Assembly (NCBI RefSeq): GCF_019091085.1 | Contig: NZ_JAGXJY010000006.1 | Location: 1 to 64,000, forward strand | Length of the DNA: 64,000 nucleotides | DNA from: Mesorhizobium sp. GbtcB19 | GTDB taxonomy: Bacteria > Pseudomonadota > Alphaproteobacteria > Rhizobiales > Rhizobiaceae | Direction of reading: 5' to 3' | Shown here: piece after piece, positions 1-8,638 of the stretch | How the letters are laid out: the number at the start of each line of letters is the position of its first letter | Position numbering within the stretch: position 1 is the first letter of the stretch | Translations under genes and position numbers: made by a program | The notes under the pieces: model-generated | What the model was told of the DNA's origin: nothing | The model's database searches: none | The model's input: only the letters and a program-made list of their open reading frames with translations

Positions 1-1
1 C

Positions 2-55
2 GCAAACTTCCTCGGCTTCGTCAAGCTCGCTGCCATCATGCTCTGGCTCAAATAA
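2..55 (+). mobile_element. C-terminal end of an IS5-type transposase (cut by window edge)
   Basis: The first bases read in frame as 17 codons followed by TAA, ending in FVKLAAIMLWLK. IS5-family DDE transposases commonly end in a helix of the type FxxLAxIxLWLR, so this looks like the last residues of such a gene entering from outside the window. Whether the element is intact cannot be judged here. The assignment rests on a very short match and is tentative. Confidence 0.5.
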
Positions 56-76
56 TTAAATTGTCACTACAGCCTA

Positions 77-197
77 GAACGGTTCACCGTTTCAGGGAAA
101 CGGCGAACCGCTCTATCTCTTTGTTTTTACGCAATTCCGGACGGAAGGTTACGGCGAAGTCGCCGAACTTAACCGTTCACACTTTTCCTGGAATTGC
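77..197. repeat. Rhizobial palindromic intergenic repeat
   Basis: Two nested dyads are visible. CGGTTCACCGTTTC (80-93) pairs with GAAACGGCGAACCG (97-110) with one mismatch, and GCAATTCC (131-138) pairs with GGAATTGC (190-197). The overall arrangement is typical of the mosaic palindromes dispersed in Rhizobium and Mesorhizobium genomes. It lies directly between the transposase remnant and the regulator gene. Confidence 0.6.
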
Positions 198-212
198 TCT
201 ATAGATCGCCGC

Positions 213-1721
213 ATGCAGGGATCGCGCTTTGCCTTTGGACCGTTCGTGTTTGATCCGGGCGCGGGAACGCTGCTCCGGGGCGATGTTCCCGTTGCCGCCG
301 GTCACCGTGGGCTGAAGCTGCTCGAGGCGCTTGTCGGGCGTCCGGGCGAAATCCTGGCCAAGGCCGAGCTGATGGATGCGGCCTGGCCGGGCACCGCCGT
401 CGAGGAAGGCAATCTAACCGTCCAGATCGCGCAGCTCAGGAAGCTGCTTGGCCCGACGACCGATGGCGGCGAGTGGATCGCCACGGTCCCGCGCGTCGGC
501 TATCGCTTCACCGGCGTCATCGAAAAGCTCGAAGGCGAGCAGAAGAAATCTTTGCCGCTGCCCGACAAGCCGTCGATCGCCGTACTGCCCTTCGCGGCCT
601 TCAGCAGCGATCCCGAGCAGGAGTCCTTCGCGGACGGCTTGACCGAGGATCTGATCACCGACCTCTCAAGGATAGGTGGCCTGTTCGTCATCGCCCGCAA
701 CTCGGTGTTTGCCTACAAGGGCAAAGCGATGGATGTGCGCATGATCGCCAAGGACCTCGGCGTACGTTATCTCCTGGAAGGCAGCGCGAGACGCGCCGCC
801 GGGCGCGTGCGCATCAATGCTCAGCTGGTCGACGCCATGAGTGGCGAGCATCTCTGGGCGGAACGCTTCGATCGCGGCCTGGAAGACATTTTTGCGGTCC
901 AGGACGCGGTCACTGCCAGGATCGTTGAAGCGCTGCTCGGCCGGCTGCGCGCGCCGCCGGCCCGCAACCGGCCCAGGAATCTGGAGGCCTATGATCTCTG
1001 CGTGCGGGCGCGCAAATCGTTCGACGAATCCCCGCAGATGGCGCGCGAAGCGCATCTGATGCTGACTCGCGCGATCTCGCTCGATCCGGACTATGCCGAG
1101 GCCTATCGCTGGCTCGCGATGAACCACTGGATGAGCTGGGTGCATTGGGGCGAGCCGTTCGAGCCTGCCCGCAGCATCTCCCTGGAACTGGCACGCAAAG
1201 CCGTGGCGATCGACCCCAACGACGCCGGCTGCCGCTGGGTTCTAGCCAACCTGCTTGCCTATGAACGGGATTTCGACCAGTCGGATGTGGAATTCGCCAA
1301 GGCGATCGAGCTCGATCCAAACGAAGCCGATATCTGGGCGACATTGTCCGATATCGACGTGCTGGCCGGGCGGTTGGACGATGGCCTGGAGCACATTCGA
1401 AAGGCGTTCCGGTTGAACCCGTTTCCACCGAGCTGGTACTATCTGACGCTCGGCCAGGCGCAATACGCGGCCCGCGACTACGAAGCCGCCGTCGAGACGC
1501 TGCGCCGCGACGAGACCTATCGCACAAGCTCACGCCGCTTCCTGGCCGCAAGCCTTGCCCAACTCGGCCGCCTCGACGAGGCGCGCACCGAGGTCGCGCT
1601 GTTCCTCGTCGGCAACCCGCATTTCTCCACACAGCGCTGGGTCGACACAGAGCCGTTCCGCGACGATGCGACACTCCGGCATTTCGTCGAAGGTTTCCGC
1701 AAGGCAGGTCTTCCGGAGTGA
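213..1721 (+). CDS. Winged-helix DNA-binding protein with TolB-like and TPR domains
   Basis: A 502-residue protein. Residues 1-105 form an OmpR/CadC-type winged helix ending in the VPRVGYRF wing signature. Residues 118-250 resemble the TolB-like domain (start PSIAVLPF, then FADGLTEDLITDLSR) found in many CadC-type and adenylate-cyclase-associated regulators. The rest contains tetratricopeptide repeats, for example around AISLDPDYAEAYRWLA and AIELDPNEADIWATL. No membrane segment is seen, so it is probably cytoplasmic, unlike CadC itself. There is no clear ribosome-binding site ahead of the ATG, and the gene stands alone, separated by a repeat from the transposase remnant. Family assignment is firm; regulatory target and ligand are unknown. 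Confidence 0.8.
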   Translation: MQGSRFAFGPFVFDPGAGTLLRGDVPVAAGHRGLKLLEALVGRPGEILAKAELMDAAWPGTAVEEGNLTVQIAQLRKLLGPTTDGGEWIATVPRVGYRFTGVIEKLEGEQKKSLPLPDKPSIAVLPFAAFSSDPEQESFADGLTEDLITDLSRIGGLFVIARNSVFAYKGKAMDVRMIAKDLGVRYLLEGSARRAAGRVRINAQLVDAMSGEHLWAERFDRGLEDIFAVQDAVTARIVEALLGRLRAPPARNRPRNLEAYDLCVRARKSFDESPQMAREAHLMLTRAISLDPDYAEAYRWLAMNHWMSWVHWGEPFEPARSISLELARKAVAIDPNDAGCRWVLANLLAYERDFDQSDVEFAKAIELDPNEADIWATLSDIDVLAGRLDDGLEHIRKAFRLNPFPPSWYYLTLGQAQYAARDYEAAVETLRRDETYRTSSRRFLAASLAQLGRLDEARTEVALFLVGNPHFSTQRWVDTEPFRDDATLRHFVEGFRKAGLPE

Positions 1722-1755
1722 TGCGGCGACGTGGCCAACTTGCTGCTAGGAGATT

Positions 1756-2826
1756 TCAGTCGTCAGAGCCGGCGCGCGCCAGCCCATGCGCCACCAGGCG
1801 GTCGATGACCTCCGGGTAGCTGACGCCGCTTGCCGCCATGGCCTTGGCGTACATGCTGATGTTGGTGAAGCCGGGAATGGTGTTCAGTTCATTGATCAGG
1901 AACGTCATGTCAGGCGCCAGGAAGAAGTCGACGCGGGCCATGCCGTCGCAGCCGAGCGCTCGGAACGCCCTTGCGGCCATGTCGCGCATGGCTTCCCCGA
2001 CTTCCGGCGAAAGGTCCGCCGGCACGATCAGGGCCGCGCCATTCTCGTCGATATATTTGGCGTTGTAGTTGTAGAAGCCGTGACTCTCCGCCGGCACGAT
2101 CTCGCCTGGACGCGAGACGAAGAGCTTGCCCTCGGGGCTCTCCAGCACGCTGAATTCGATCTCTCGGCCGCGAACGAATTCTTCCGCCAGGAGCTTGCGG
2201 TCGTGCTGGAAGGCTTCCGTCAACGCCCGGTCGAATTCCTGGCTGGCATTGACCTTCGCGACACCGACCGACGAGCCCTGCCGCGCCGGCTTGATGAACA
2301 GCGGCAGGCCGAGCTGGTCTTCCAGTTCGGCAAGCGAAGGCGCCGCACCCTCATCGATGGTCACCGAGCGGGCGACGGGCAGGCCAGCCGCCTTCAACAG
2401 CCGCTTGGCGATGTCCTTGTCGAGGGCGGTCGCCGAACCAAGGATGCCGCAACCGGCGAGCGGCACGCGCGCCACTTCGGCCAGCCCCTGCACCGCGCCG
2501 TCCTCGCCATGCAGTCCGTGCAGCACCGGAAACAGGATATCGATCGCGGGAAGTTCATGGGCCGCGCCGCTGGCGGGGATCGCCAGCATTCGCCCACGGC
2601 CACCCGGCACAAGGCAGAGCTGCATGCCGACCGACGGTGTCGCCAGCGCGCCGTTTTCGAAGCGGCTGAGCAGCCATTGCCCTTCGCGGGTGACGAAGAT
2701 CGGAACGGCATCGTATTTCGCCGGATCCAGCGCAGCCATGACATTGGTCGCCGAAAGCAGCGACACCTCGTGCTCGGCGGAGCGCCCTCCGAACAGCACA
2801 CCGATACGAAGTTTTTTTGCGCTCAT
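1756..2826 (-). CDS. ddlA: D-alanine--D-alanine ligase
   Basis: A 356-residue ATP-grasp enzyme that joins two D-alanines for peptidoglycan precursor synthesis in the cytoplasm. The N-terminus carries GVLFGGRSAEHEVSLLSA. The ATP-binding loop KPARQGSSVGVAKV lies mid-protein, and the metal and substrate signatures MARVDFFL and LNELNTIPGFT lie near the C-terminus, all canonical for Ddl. An upstream in-frame TTG at 2841 would add five residues, but the ATG at 2826 is preceded by GGTGGAG at good spacing and is preferred. It is monocistronic here, away from the usual mur/fts cluster, so it is probably an accessory Ddl copy. Confidence 0.9.
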   Translation of the reverse strand: MSAKKLRIGVLFGGRSAEHEVSLLSATNVMAALDPAKYDAVPIFVTREGQWLLSRFENGALATPSVGMQLCLVPGGRGRMLAIPASGAAHELPAIDILFPVLHGLHGEDGAVQGLAEVARVPLAGCGILGSATALDKDIAKRLLKAAGLPVARSVTIDEGAAPSLAELEDQLGLPLFIKPARQGSSVGVAKVNASQEFDRALTEAFQHDRKLLAEEFVRGREIEFSVLESPEGKLFVSRPGEIVPAESHGFYNYNAKYIDENGAALIVPADLSPEVGEAMRDMAARAFRALGCDGMARVDFFLAPDMTFLINELNTIPGFTNISMYAKAMAASGVSYPEVIDRLVAHGLARAGSDD

Positions 2827-2989
2827 CGCCAACTCCACCAATGATCAGGGTTGGAGCTCGCATGCGAAACACCAGACGTCCCCCTTCAACCGTCCGAGTA
2901 ATAAGCGAAGGATTGGAGTGGGACTTTGACCGGTTGAAGCAGTTTTTCAGCAGAAGTGTGAAAGGCCGTCCGGTCTGAGCCGCGTCATG

Positions 2990-3247
2990 TCAGATTGCCA
3001 GATCCTTGAACAACTCGTCGGCCGACGCCAAACGCTTGCGCTTGCCCTTCTCCAATTCGGCCATGGCCTTTCGCGTGGTTGCGTTCGGGACTTTCACCGG
3101 AAAGGGAAATTCCTTGTCGGCGGCGACACGGACCAGTAACAGGCGAATGGCGTCAGAGACCGACAATCCCATGGCCGCCAAGGCTTCCGTGGCCTGATCC
3201 TTCGTTGCGGTATCGATCCGAGAGCGGACTACCGTATCTGATGCCAT
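2990..3247 (-). CDS. RelB/DinJ-family antitoxin, apparently without partner toxin
   Basis: An 85-residue protein, MASDTVVRSRIDTATKD at the N-terminus followed by ALAAMGLSVSDAIRLLLVRVA, the ribbon-helix-helix signature of RelB/DinJ antitoxins. The C-terminal half (PNATTRKAMAELEKGK) resembles the toxin-binding tail. The start is set by AGAGGAG just upstream of the ATG. A longer open frame reaching 3361 would run through the operator dyad and is rejected. RelE/YafQ toxins normally follow within a few bases, but the 163 bases downstream (2827-2989) hold no toxin frame before ddlA begins. Either the toxin is lost or the antitoxin acts alone or in trans. Confidence 0.8.
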   Translation of the reverse strand: MASDTVVRSRIDTATKDQATEALAAMGLSVSDAIRLLLVRVAADKEFPFPVKVPNATTRKAMAELEKGKRKRLASADELFKDLAI

Positions 3248-3253
3248 ATGTGA

Positions 3254-3286
3254 CTCCTCTGAGGCTACAATGTAGCTACAGAGGAG
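3254..3286. promoter_or_regulatory. 33-bp dyad over the antitoxin ribosome-binding site, probable autoregulatory operator
   Basis: CTCCTCTG (3254-3261) is mirrored by CAGAGGAG (3279-3286). Inside lies GCTACAATGTAGC (3264-3276), a perfect inverted repeat around one base. Both share the centre at 3270. The left arm contains the antitoxin ribosome-binding site. Ribbon-helix-helix antitoxins typically repress their own promoter through such dyads; binding here is inferred. Confidence 0.6.
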
Positions 3287-3329
3287 CATTCCTGCAAGCA
3301 GGTACCCTGTCCCTTTTACAGGACAAGCA

Positions 3330-5384
3330 TCACCGCAGAGCCGCCGCGATGTTGCCGCCATCCACCGTCGTCACGTCGGCAGTGGTGCGATCGGCCAGCG
3401 CTTGGTGCAGGAAGGCCTGCGCCACGTCGTCGGCCGTCACCTCCTGTCCGAGCAGGTTGCCGGACATGTATTCTTTCTCCGACACGCCGCGCGCGCCGGA
3501 ACGGCTGGCGATCATCGCGTCGGTCAAGAGACCCGAGCGGATGCGGTCGGCATTGACCGCATTGGAGCGGATGCCATAGGCGCCGTAGTCCAGGGCATAT
3601 TGCCTGGACAGGAACAGCGTCGCCGCCTTCGGAATGCCGTAGGCGCCGAATTTCGGGCCGGGATTGATCGCCTGCTTGGAGGTGTTGAAGAGCAGCACGC
3701 CGCCGGTGCCCTGTTCCAGCATGATGCGCACCGCGTTCTGCGCCGCCGATTGATGGGCGAAGAAGTTGAGCTCGAAGCTCTTGCGCAGCGCGGCGTCGTC
3801 GAGCTCGCCGATCCGGCCTTCCCAGGCAGCACCCGCATTCGAAACCAGGATGTCGACGCCGCCATAGACGGCGACCGCCTTGTCGAAGGCGGCGCGCATC
3901 TCGGCCGGGTTGGTGATGTCGGCGCCGACGCCGATCGAGTTGTTGCCGGCCGCCTTCGCCGCTTCCGCAGCCTTGGTCGGGTCCAGGTCGACGATCACCG
4001 CATGCGCGCCGTTGGCGGCGAACAGTTTTGCCGTCGCGGCGCCGATGGCGCCGGCGCCGCCGGTGATCAGCACGACCTGGCCGGTCAGCGGCTTCGGCTT
4101 GTTCGAGGCAAGCTTGGCCTGCTCCAGCGACCAGTATTCCAGCGGGAAGAGATCGGCCTTGGAGAGCGGATGGAAATTGCCGACGGCCTCGGCGCCGCGC
4201 ACCGCTTCGATCCACATCTCGCCGACATCCGAGGCGATCTTCGCATCCTTCAGCGTGCGGCCATGGCCGAACATGCCGAGCCCCGGAACCAGCGTCAGGC
4301 GCGGCATCGGGTCGAGCATGGTGCGCTTGATGTCGTCCAGCGCGTCATTGGTCTCGAAATAGGCGGTGTAGTCCTTGACGAAGGCGTCGACATGGCCGCG
4401 CACCACGGCCTTGTAGTCACCGAGCTTGTCGGCGTCGGGCGCCGGCACCGCCATCGGCCCGGTCTTGATGCGGATCGACAGGTCGGGCGTCGACACGCCG
4501 CGCCCGGCATAGTCGGCGATCTTGGCCGAATTGATGAAATCGACGATCGCGTCCGAGGTGCGGAAATCGCTGATCATGCGGTCGAAGCGGCCTTCGCCGC
4601 GTGCCACGGCGACGGCGCCGCGCAGGGTCGGCGCGATGTCGCTCGGCTTGGCGAGCTTTGCCGGCAGCGCCGCTTTCGCCGCCTGCGGCTTGCCGTTCCT
4701 GGCGACATAATCCTCGGCGACGTTCACGTAGTGGATCATGCGATCATAGGCTTGCTTCGCGTCGTCGCCGAAGGTGAAGATGCCGTGCTTGTCGAGGATC
4801 AGGCCCTCGACTTGTCGGTCGGCGTCAAAGACTTCCGCCGCGACCTTGGCGAGGTCGAAGCCCGGCTTGATGTAGGGCACGTAGCCTAGTCTGTCGCCGA
4901 ACACGGTCTTGATCAGCGGCTTGCTATCTTCCTGGTCGACGATGGCGAGGATCGCCGTCGAATGCGTGTGGTCGACGAAACGGTGCGGCAGGAAGGCGTG
5001 CAGCAGCGTCTCGACCGACGGGTTGGGCGAGGCGGGATCGATCAGGTTGGAGCGCTGCAGCGCCACCATGTCCTCGTCGGACAACTCGACAAGTCCGCGC
5101 GCCTTGAGCAGCGCGCCCATCTTCACCGCCGGCAGTCCCTGCGGCTCGATGACCGCCATGTCCCAGCCGCTGCCCTTGACGCAGAGCACGTCCCATTCGT
5201 CGCCGACCAGATCGGTGGCTTTGGTCTTGCAGGAGGTGTTGCCGCCGCCATGCAGCACCAGCCGCGGCTCGCCGCCGAGCAGGCGGGTCGTGTAGACGCG
5301 CAGCGCAAGGTCGCGGCCGACGCCCTTTTTCGCATAGTCGGCAACCATCTTTTCCGCGTCGGCGTCATTCCAAAGGTTCTGCAT
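3330..5384 (-). CDS. Bifunctional class II aldolase / short-chain dehydrogenase
   Basis: A 684-residue two-domain protein. The N-terminal two-fifths is a class II (zinc) aldolase/epimerase domain, with HGGGNTSCK near residue 45 and the metal-binding HTHS motif around residue 140. The C-terminal part is a short-chain dehydrogenase with the Rossmann motif TGGAGAIGAA, the NAG motif (SNAGAAW) and the YGIPK active site. The same architecture occurs in RhaD-type rhamnulose-phosphate aldolase/lactaldehyde dehydrogenase fusions, but this N-terminus is a different subgroup and the substrate is not known. It lies 85 bases downstream of, and co-directional with, a SorC-type regulator, which suggests inducible sugar or polyol catabolism. 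It ends 82 bases from the antitoxin start. Confidence 0.85.
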   Translation of the reverse strand: MQNLWNDADAEKMVADYAKKGVGRDLALRVYTTRLLGGEPRLVLHGGGNTSCKTKATDLVGDEWDVLCVKGSGWDMAVIEPQGLPAVKMGALLKARGLVELSDEDMVALQRSNLIDPASPNPSVETLLHAFLPHRFVDHTHSTAILAIVDQEDSKPLIKTVFGDRLGYVPYIKPGFDLAKVAAEVFDADRQVEGLILDKHGIFTFGDDAKQAYDRMIHYVNVAEDYVARNGKPQAAKAALPAKLAKPSDIAPTLRGAVAVARGEGRFDRMISDFRTSDAIVDFINSAKIADYAGRGVSTPDLSIRIKTGPMAVPAPDADKLGDYKAVVRGHVDAFVKDYTAYFETNDALDDIKRTMLDPMPRLTLVPGLGMFGHGRTLKDAKIASDVGEMWIEAVRGAEAVGNFHPLSKADLFPLEYWSLEQAKLASNKPKPLTGQVVLITGGAGAIGAATAKLFAANGAHAVIVDLDPTKAAEAAKAAGNNSIGVGADITNPAEMRAAFDKAVAVYGGVDILVSNAGAAWEGRIGELDDAALRKSFELNFFAHQSAAQNAVRIMLEQGTGGVLLFNTSKQAINPGPKFGAYGIPKAATLFLSRQYALDYGAYGIRSNAVNADRIRSGLLTDAMIASRSGARGVSEKEYMSGNLLGQEVTADDVAQAFLHQALADRTTADVTTVDGGNIAAALR

Positions 5385-5469
5385 GTCGTTCCAGTCCAGT
5401 TCCGTCTTTTTTGCTCATGAACAGAAAGCCGCGACGTCTTGATGACAGAAGCGGCCAGGGGTGGTTTTT

Positions 5470-6435
5470 CTAGGATGCTTTTTTGCCGGCTTCGCCTGCG
5501 TGCTCGAGCAGGCGCCCGGCCATATGCGCGCCGATCACCAGATGCGTGCAGAGCCCGCCGGCGACGGCCGCAAGCAGCGGATCGAACTTGGTGTCTTCCT
5601 GCACCACCATCAGCCGCTTCTCGATGGCGCGCAGCGAGGCGAGTTCGGCGGAGATGACGCGCCGGTTGTAGCTGCAGTCGAGCACCTCGCCGCTGGCGTC
5701 GATGATCTGCCCGGCGATGACGCCGGCAGCACCCTGGCTGCGCAGCGCCTCCATCTCGGCCGGCGACAGCGCGCCGCATTTCACCAGATGACTGTCGGCG
5801 TCGACCGCGCCGACGGAATAGAGCGCTAGGTCGCAGTCGGCGATGCCGGCAAGCTGGTCGCGGATCACCGGCTCGGCGCGCAGGCTCTTCGCCAGCTCTT
5901 CCGTCGACAGCACCAGCGGCGCATAGAAGTTCAGGCCCTTGGCATTCAGCCGCCGTGCGATCTCCATCGTGCACTGGTCGGGTCGGTAGGAATAGGGCGC
6001 GCCAAGATTACCGCAGAGCTGCACCACGGTGACGTCCTGTAGGTCGGCGAACGACATGATGTCGGCGATCGTGTAGACCGTGCGGCCCCAGGCGACGCCG
6101 ATGCGGTCGCCCTTCCTGACGAGCTCCAGGAAGACGCTCGCCGCCAGCACCGCGATGTCGGTCGAAGGGTCGGCGAGGTAGGCGTTTTCCGGCGCGATCC
6201 AGACCGCGTCAAGCTTGAAGGCGTCTTCCAGCCGGCGCGCCATGACGTCGTCGGTGAAGAGCTGCGTCGAGGTCGAGATGTTGACGATGCCGGTCTCGCG
6301 CGCCTTGCGCAGATACATGGCGACCGAGGCGCGGGAAATGTTGAGCTGGCTCGCCACTTCGTCCTGGCGAAGGCCATGCGCATAGTAAAGCCAGGCGGCC
6401 TTGTGGATGAGCTGTTCTGCCGGTCGGATCGCCAT
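5470..6435 (-). CDS. SorC/DeoR-type sugar-binding transcriptional regulator
   Basis: A 321-residue regulator. A helix-turn-helix lies near residues 20-42 (HGLRQDEVASQLNISRASV), followed by the large SorC effector-binding domain, which resembles sugar-phosphate isomerases (VAWGRTVYTIAD, VVQLCGNLG, GVIAGQIID). The start at 6435 is chosen because AGGAGG lies just upstream; an upstream in-frame start at 6474 lacks this. TGACATTAGTCA, with perfect four-base arms, lies at 6450-6461 and may be its operator. The downstream aldolase/dehydrogenase is the likely target. It is divergent from the acyl-CoA synthetase at 6640. Confidence 0.85.
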   Translation of the reverse strand: MAIRPAEQLIHKAAWLYYAHGLRQDEVASQLNISRASVAMYLRKARETGIVNISTSTQLFTDDVMARRLEDAFKLDAVWIAPENAYLADPSTDIAVLAASVFLELVRKGDRIGVAWGRTVYTIADIMSFADLQDVTVVQLCGNLGAPYSYRPDQCTMEIARRLNAKGLNFYAPLVLSTEELAKSLRAEPVIRDQLAGIADCDLALYSVGAVDADSHLVKCGALSPAEMEALRSQGAAGVIAGQIIDASGEVLDCSYNRRVISAELASLRAIEKRLMVVQEDTKFDPLLAAVAGGLCTHLVIGAHMAGRLLEHAGEAGKKAS

Positions 6436-6639
6436 GCCGCCTCCTCGGCTGACATTAGTCACGGCTCTCGACAAAAGTCAAATTCGGCTCGACTGGTCAC
6501 GATCGCCTGTCAGGATGGCTCGGCGTGGATCGCCATTCCACCAAGCCGGCGCATCCTAGCATTTTCAGCCGCGGAAGGGGGATAGCGTGACGGCGGACCT
6601 AAGGTTAGAAAGCTCGAAAAGAACATCGGGGAGAACGGG

Positions 6640-8280
6640 ATGGCCAATCCCTACGAACAGGATCTCGACAGGAACGCCGCCAATCATCAGCCGCTGACGC
6701 CGCTGACCTATCTCGAGCGGGCGGCAAAAACCTATCCCGATCATGTCGCCATCATCCATGGCGGCCAGCGCATCACTTATCGCGAGTTCTGGCGCCGCTC
6801 GCTGAAGCTTGCCGCGGCGCTTGCCAAGCGCGGCATCGGCAAGGGCGATACGGTGACGGTGATGCTGTCCAACACGCCGCCGATGCTGGAAGCCCATTTC
6901 GGCGTGCCGATGACCAAGGCGGTGCTGCATTCGCTCAACACCCGCCTCGACGCCGCCGTCATCGCTTTCCAGCTCGACCATGCCGACACGAAGGTGCTGA
7001 TCGTCGACCGCGAGTTCTCGGGCGTGGTCAAAGAGGCGCTGGCCTTGGCCAAGGTGAAGCCATTGGTCATCGACTATGACGATCCGGACTACGCCGCCGA
7101 CGCGCCCTATCCGAAGGGCGAGCGGATCGGCGCCCTCGACTACGAAGACTTCCTCGCAGGCGGCGACGAGGCTTTCGCCTGGTCGATGCCCGACGACGAA
7201 TGGGACGCCATCTCGCTCAACTACACATCAGGCACGACGGGCAACCCGAAGGGCGTCGTCTACCACCATCGGGGTGCTGCGCTGATGGCCTACACCAACA
7301 CCATCCATGCCGGTATGGCCAAGCACGCCGTCTATCTCTGGACGCTGCCGATGTTCCACTGCAATGGCTGGTGCTTCCCCTGGACGCTTGCCGTGCAGGC
7401 CGGCACCCATGTCTGCCTGCGCTGGGTGCGGGCCAAGCCGATGTATGACGCGATCGCCGACCATGGCGTCACCCATCTCTGCGGCGCGCCGATTGTCATG
7501 TCGGTGCTGATCAACGCCAAGGACGAGGACAAGCGGCAGTTCCCGCAGATGGTTACCTTCAACACGGCCGCGGCACCCCCGCCGGAGGCGGTGCTTGCCG
7601 GCATGGCCGACGCCGGTTTCGCCGTCACCCATCTCTACGGCCTCACCGAGACCTACGGCCCGGCCGTCGTCAACGAATGGCACAATGAGTGGGATGATCT
7701 CGAAAAAGGACCGAGGACCGCGAAGAAGGCGCGCCAGGGCGTGCGCTATGCCGCGCTCGAAGGCCTGACGGTTATGGATCCTCAGACGATGGTGGAGACG
7801 CCCGCCGACGGCGAGACCATCGGCGAGGTGATGTTCCGCGGCAACATCGTCATGAAGGGCTATCTGAAGAACAGGAAGGCGACCGACGAGGCTTTCGCCG
7901 GCGGCTGGTTCCACTCCGGCGATCTCGGCGTCATGCACCCCGACGGCTACATCCAGCTCAAGGACCGTTCCAAGGACATCATCATCTCGGGCGGCGAGAA
8001 CATCTCCTCCATCGAGGTCGAGGATGCGCTCTACAAGCATCCGTCGGTCGCCTCCTGCGGCGTGGTTGCGCGCGCCGACGACAAATGGGGCGAGGTGCCG
8101 GTCGCCTATGTCGAGCTGAAGCCGGGCAAGACCGCGACCGAAGCCGAGATCATCGAGCATTGCCGAGGGCTGCTGGCCCGCTTCAAGGTGCCTAAGGCGG
8201 TGGTGTTTGCGGAAATCCCGAAGACCTCGACGGGGAAGATCCAAAAATTCCGGCTGCGGGAGATGGCGAAGGGGGCCTGA
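6640..8280 (+). CDS. Acyl-CoA synthetase (AMP-binding, FadD/DmdB-like)
   Basis: A 546-residue adenylate-forming enzyme that activates a carboxylic acid to its CoA thioester. The P-loop signature YTSGTTGNPKGVVYHH is near residue 200, LTETYG lies near 340, the GWFHSGDLG motif near 425, and the C-terminal catalytic lysine region is PKTSTGKIQKFRLRE. Length and N-terminus (NHQPLTPLTYLERAA) match the medium-chain/methylmercaptopropionyl-CoA ligase-like group that is abundant in rhizobia. The exact acyl substrate cannot be told. GGGGAG precedes the ATG. It is transcribed away from the SorC gene and followed by a repeat element. Confidence 0.85.
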   Translation: MANPYEQDLDRNAANHQPLTPLTYLERAAKTYPDHVAIIHGGQRITYREFWRRSLKLAAALAKRGIGKGDTVTVMLSNTPPMLEAHFGVPMTKAVLHSLNTRLDAAVIAFQLDHADTKVLIVDREFSGVVKEALALAKVKPLVIDYDDPDYAADAPYPKGERIGALDYEDFLAGGDEAFAWSMPDDEWDAISLNYTSGTTGNPKGVVYHHRGAALMAYTNTIHAGMAKHAVYLWTLPMFHCNGWCFPWTLAVQAGTHVCLRWVRAKPMYDAIADHGVTHLCGAPIVMSVLINAKDEDKRQFPQMVTFNTAAAPPPEAVLAGMADAGFAVTHLYGLTETYGPAVVNEWHNEWDDLEKGPRTAKKARQGVRYAALEGLTVMDPQTMVETPADGETIGEVMFRGNIVMKGYLKNRKATDEAFAGGWFHSGDLGVMHPDGYIQLKDRSKDIIISGGENISSIEVEDALYKHPSVASCGVVARADDKWGEVPVAYVELKPGKTATEAEIIEHCRGLLARFKVPKAVVFAEIPKTSTGKIQKFRLREMAKGA

Positions 8281-8310
8281 TCCCCAACGGGCGAGGCCGA
8301 GTTCCCGCCC

Positions 8311-8466
8311 ACCCCCCTCTGGCCTGCCGGCCATCTCCCCCGCAAGGGGGGAGATCGGATGTCGCCGCCGCTTTCGCCAGTCATCAACGTCGCAAGGCAG
8401 GCGTCGTCGGCGGAACTGCCAATCTCCCCCCTTGCGGGGGAGATGTCCGGCAGGACAGAGGGGGTG
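8311..8466. repeat. Long imperfect inverted repeat (rhizobial mosaic element)
   Basis: The 358 bases between the acyl-CoA synthetase and the TetR gene hold this element. The left arm (8311-8355, containing CATCTCCCCCGCAAGGGGGG) is mirrored by the right arm (8421-8466, containing CTCCCCCCTTGCGGGGGAG). Each arm also carries its own G/C-rich hairpin. It is of the same general class as the elements at 19894-20043 and 37136-37262, though the sequences differ. Downstream of it only the TetR promoter and operator region was recognised. Confidence 0.75.
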
Positions 8467-8597
8467 CGAAGGATCGCTGCGCTCGAGAATAGTCTCTTCT
8501 CATCACGCGGCACGCCCCTTCAGACTGTCACCATCTGTCACCAATTATACGCGTACGTCGATTTCGCGTTGACTCCTCGCTTCTTTCGTTTTACGAC

Positions 8598-8619
8598 TGA
8601 CGAAAATTGAAATTCGTCA
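8598..8619. promoter_or_regulatory. Probable TetR operator
   Basis: TGACGAA (8598-8604) and TTCGTCA (8613-8619) are perfect inverted arms eight bases apart, 20 bases before the TetR start codon. A possible -35 element TTGACT lies at 8569-8574, so repressor binding here would cover the -10 region. TetR-type repressors usually bind such dyads; binding is inferred. Confidence 0.5.
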
Positions 8620-8638
8620 CTCATCAAACGAAAGCGCC

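Noticed and set aside
3330..5384. Calling the bifunctional aldolase rhaD
   Set aside because: Same domain order, but the N-terminal sequence is not that of rhizobial RhaD and no other rhamnose genes are adjacent.
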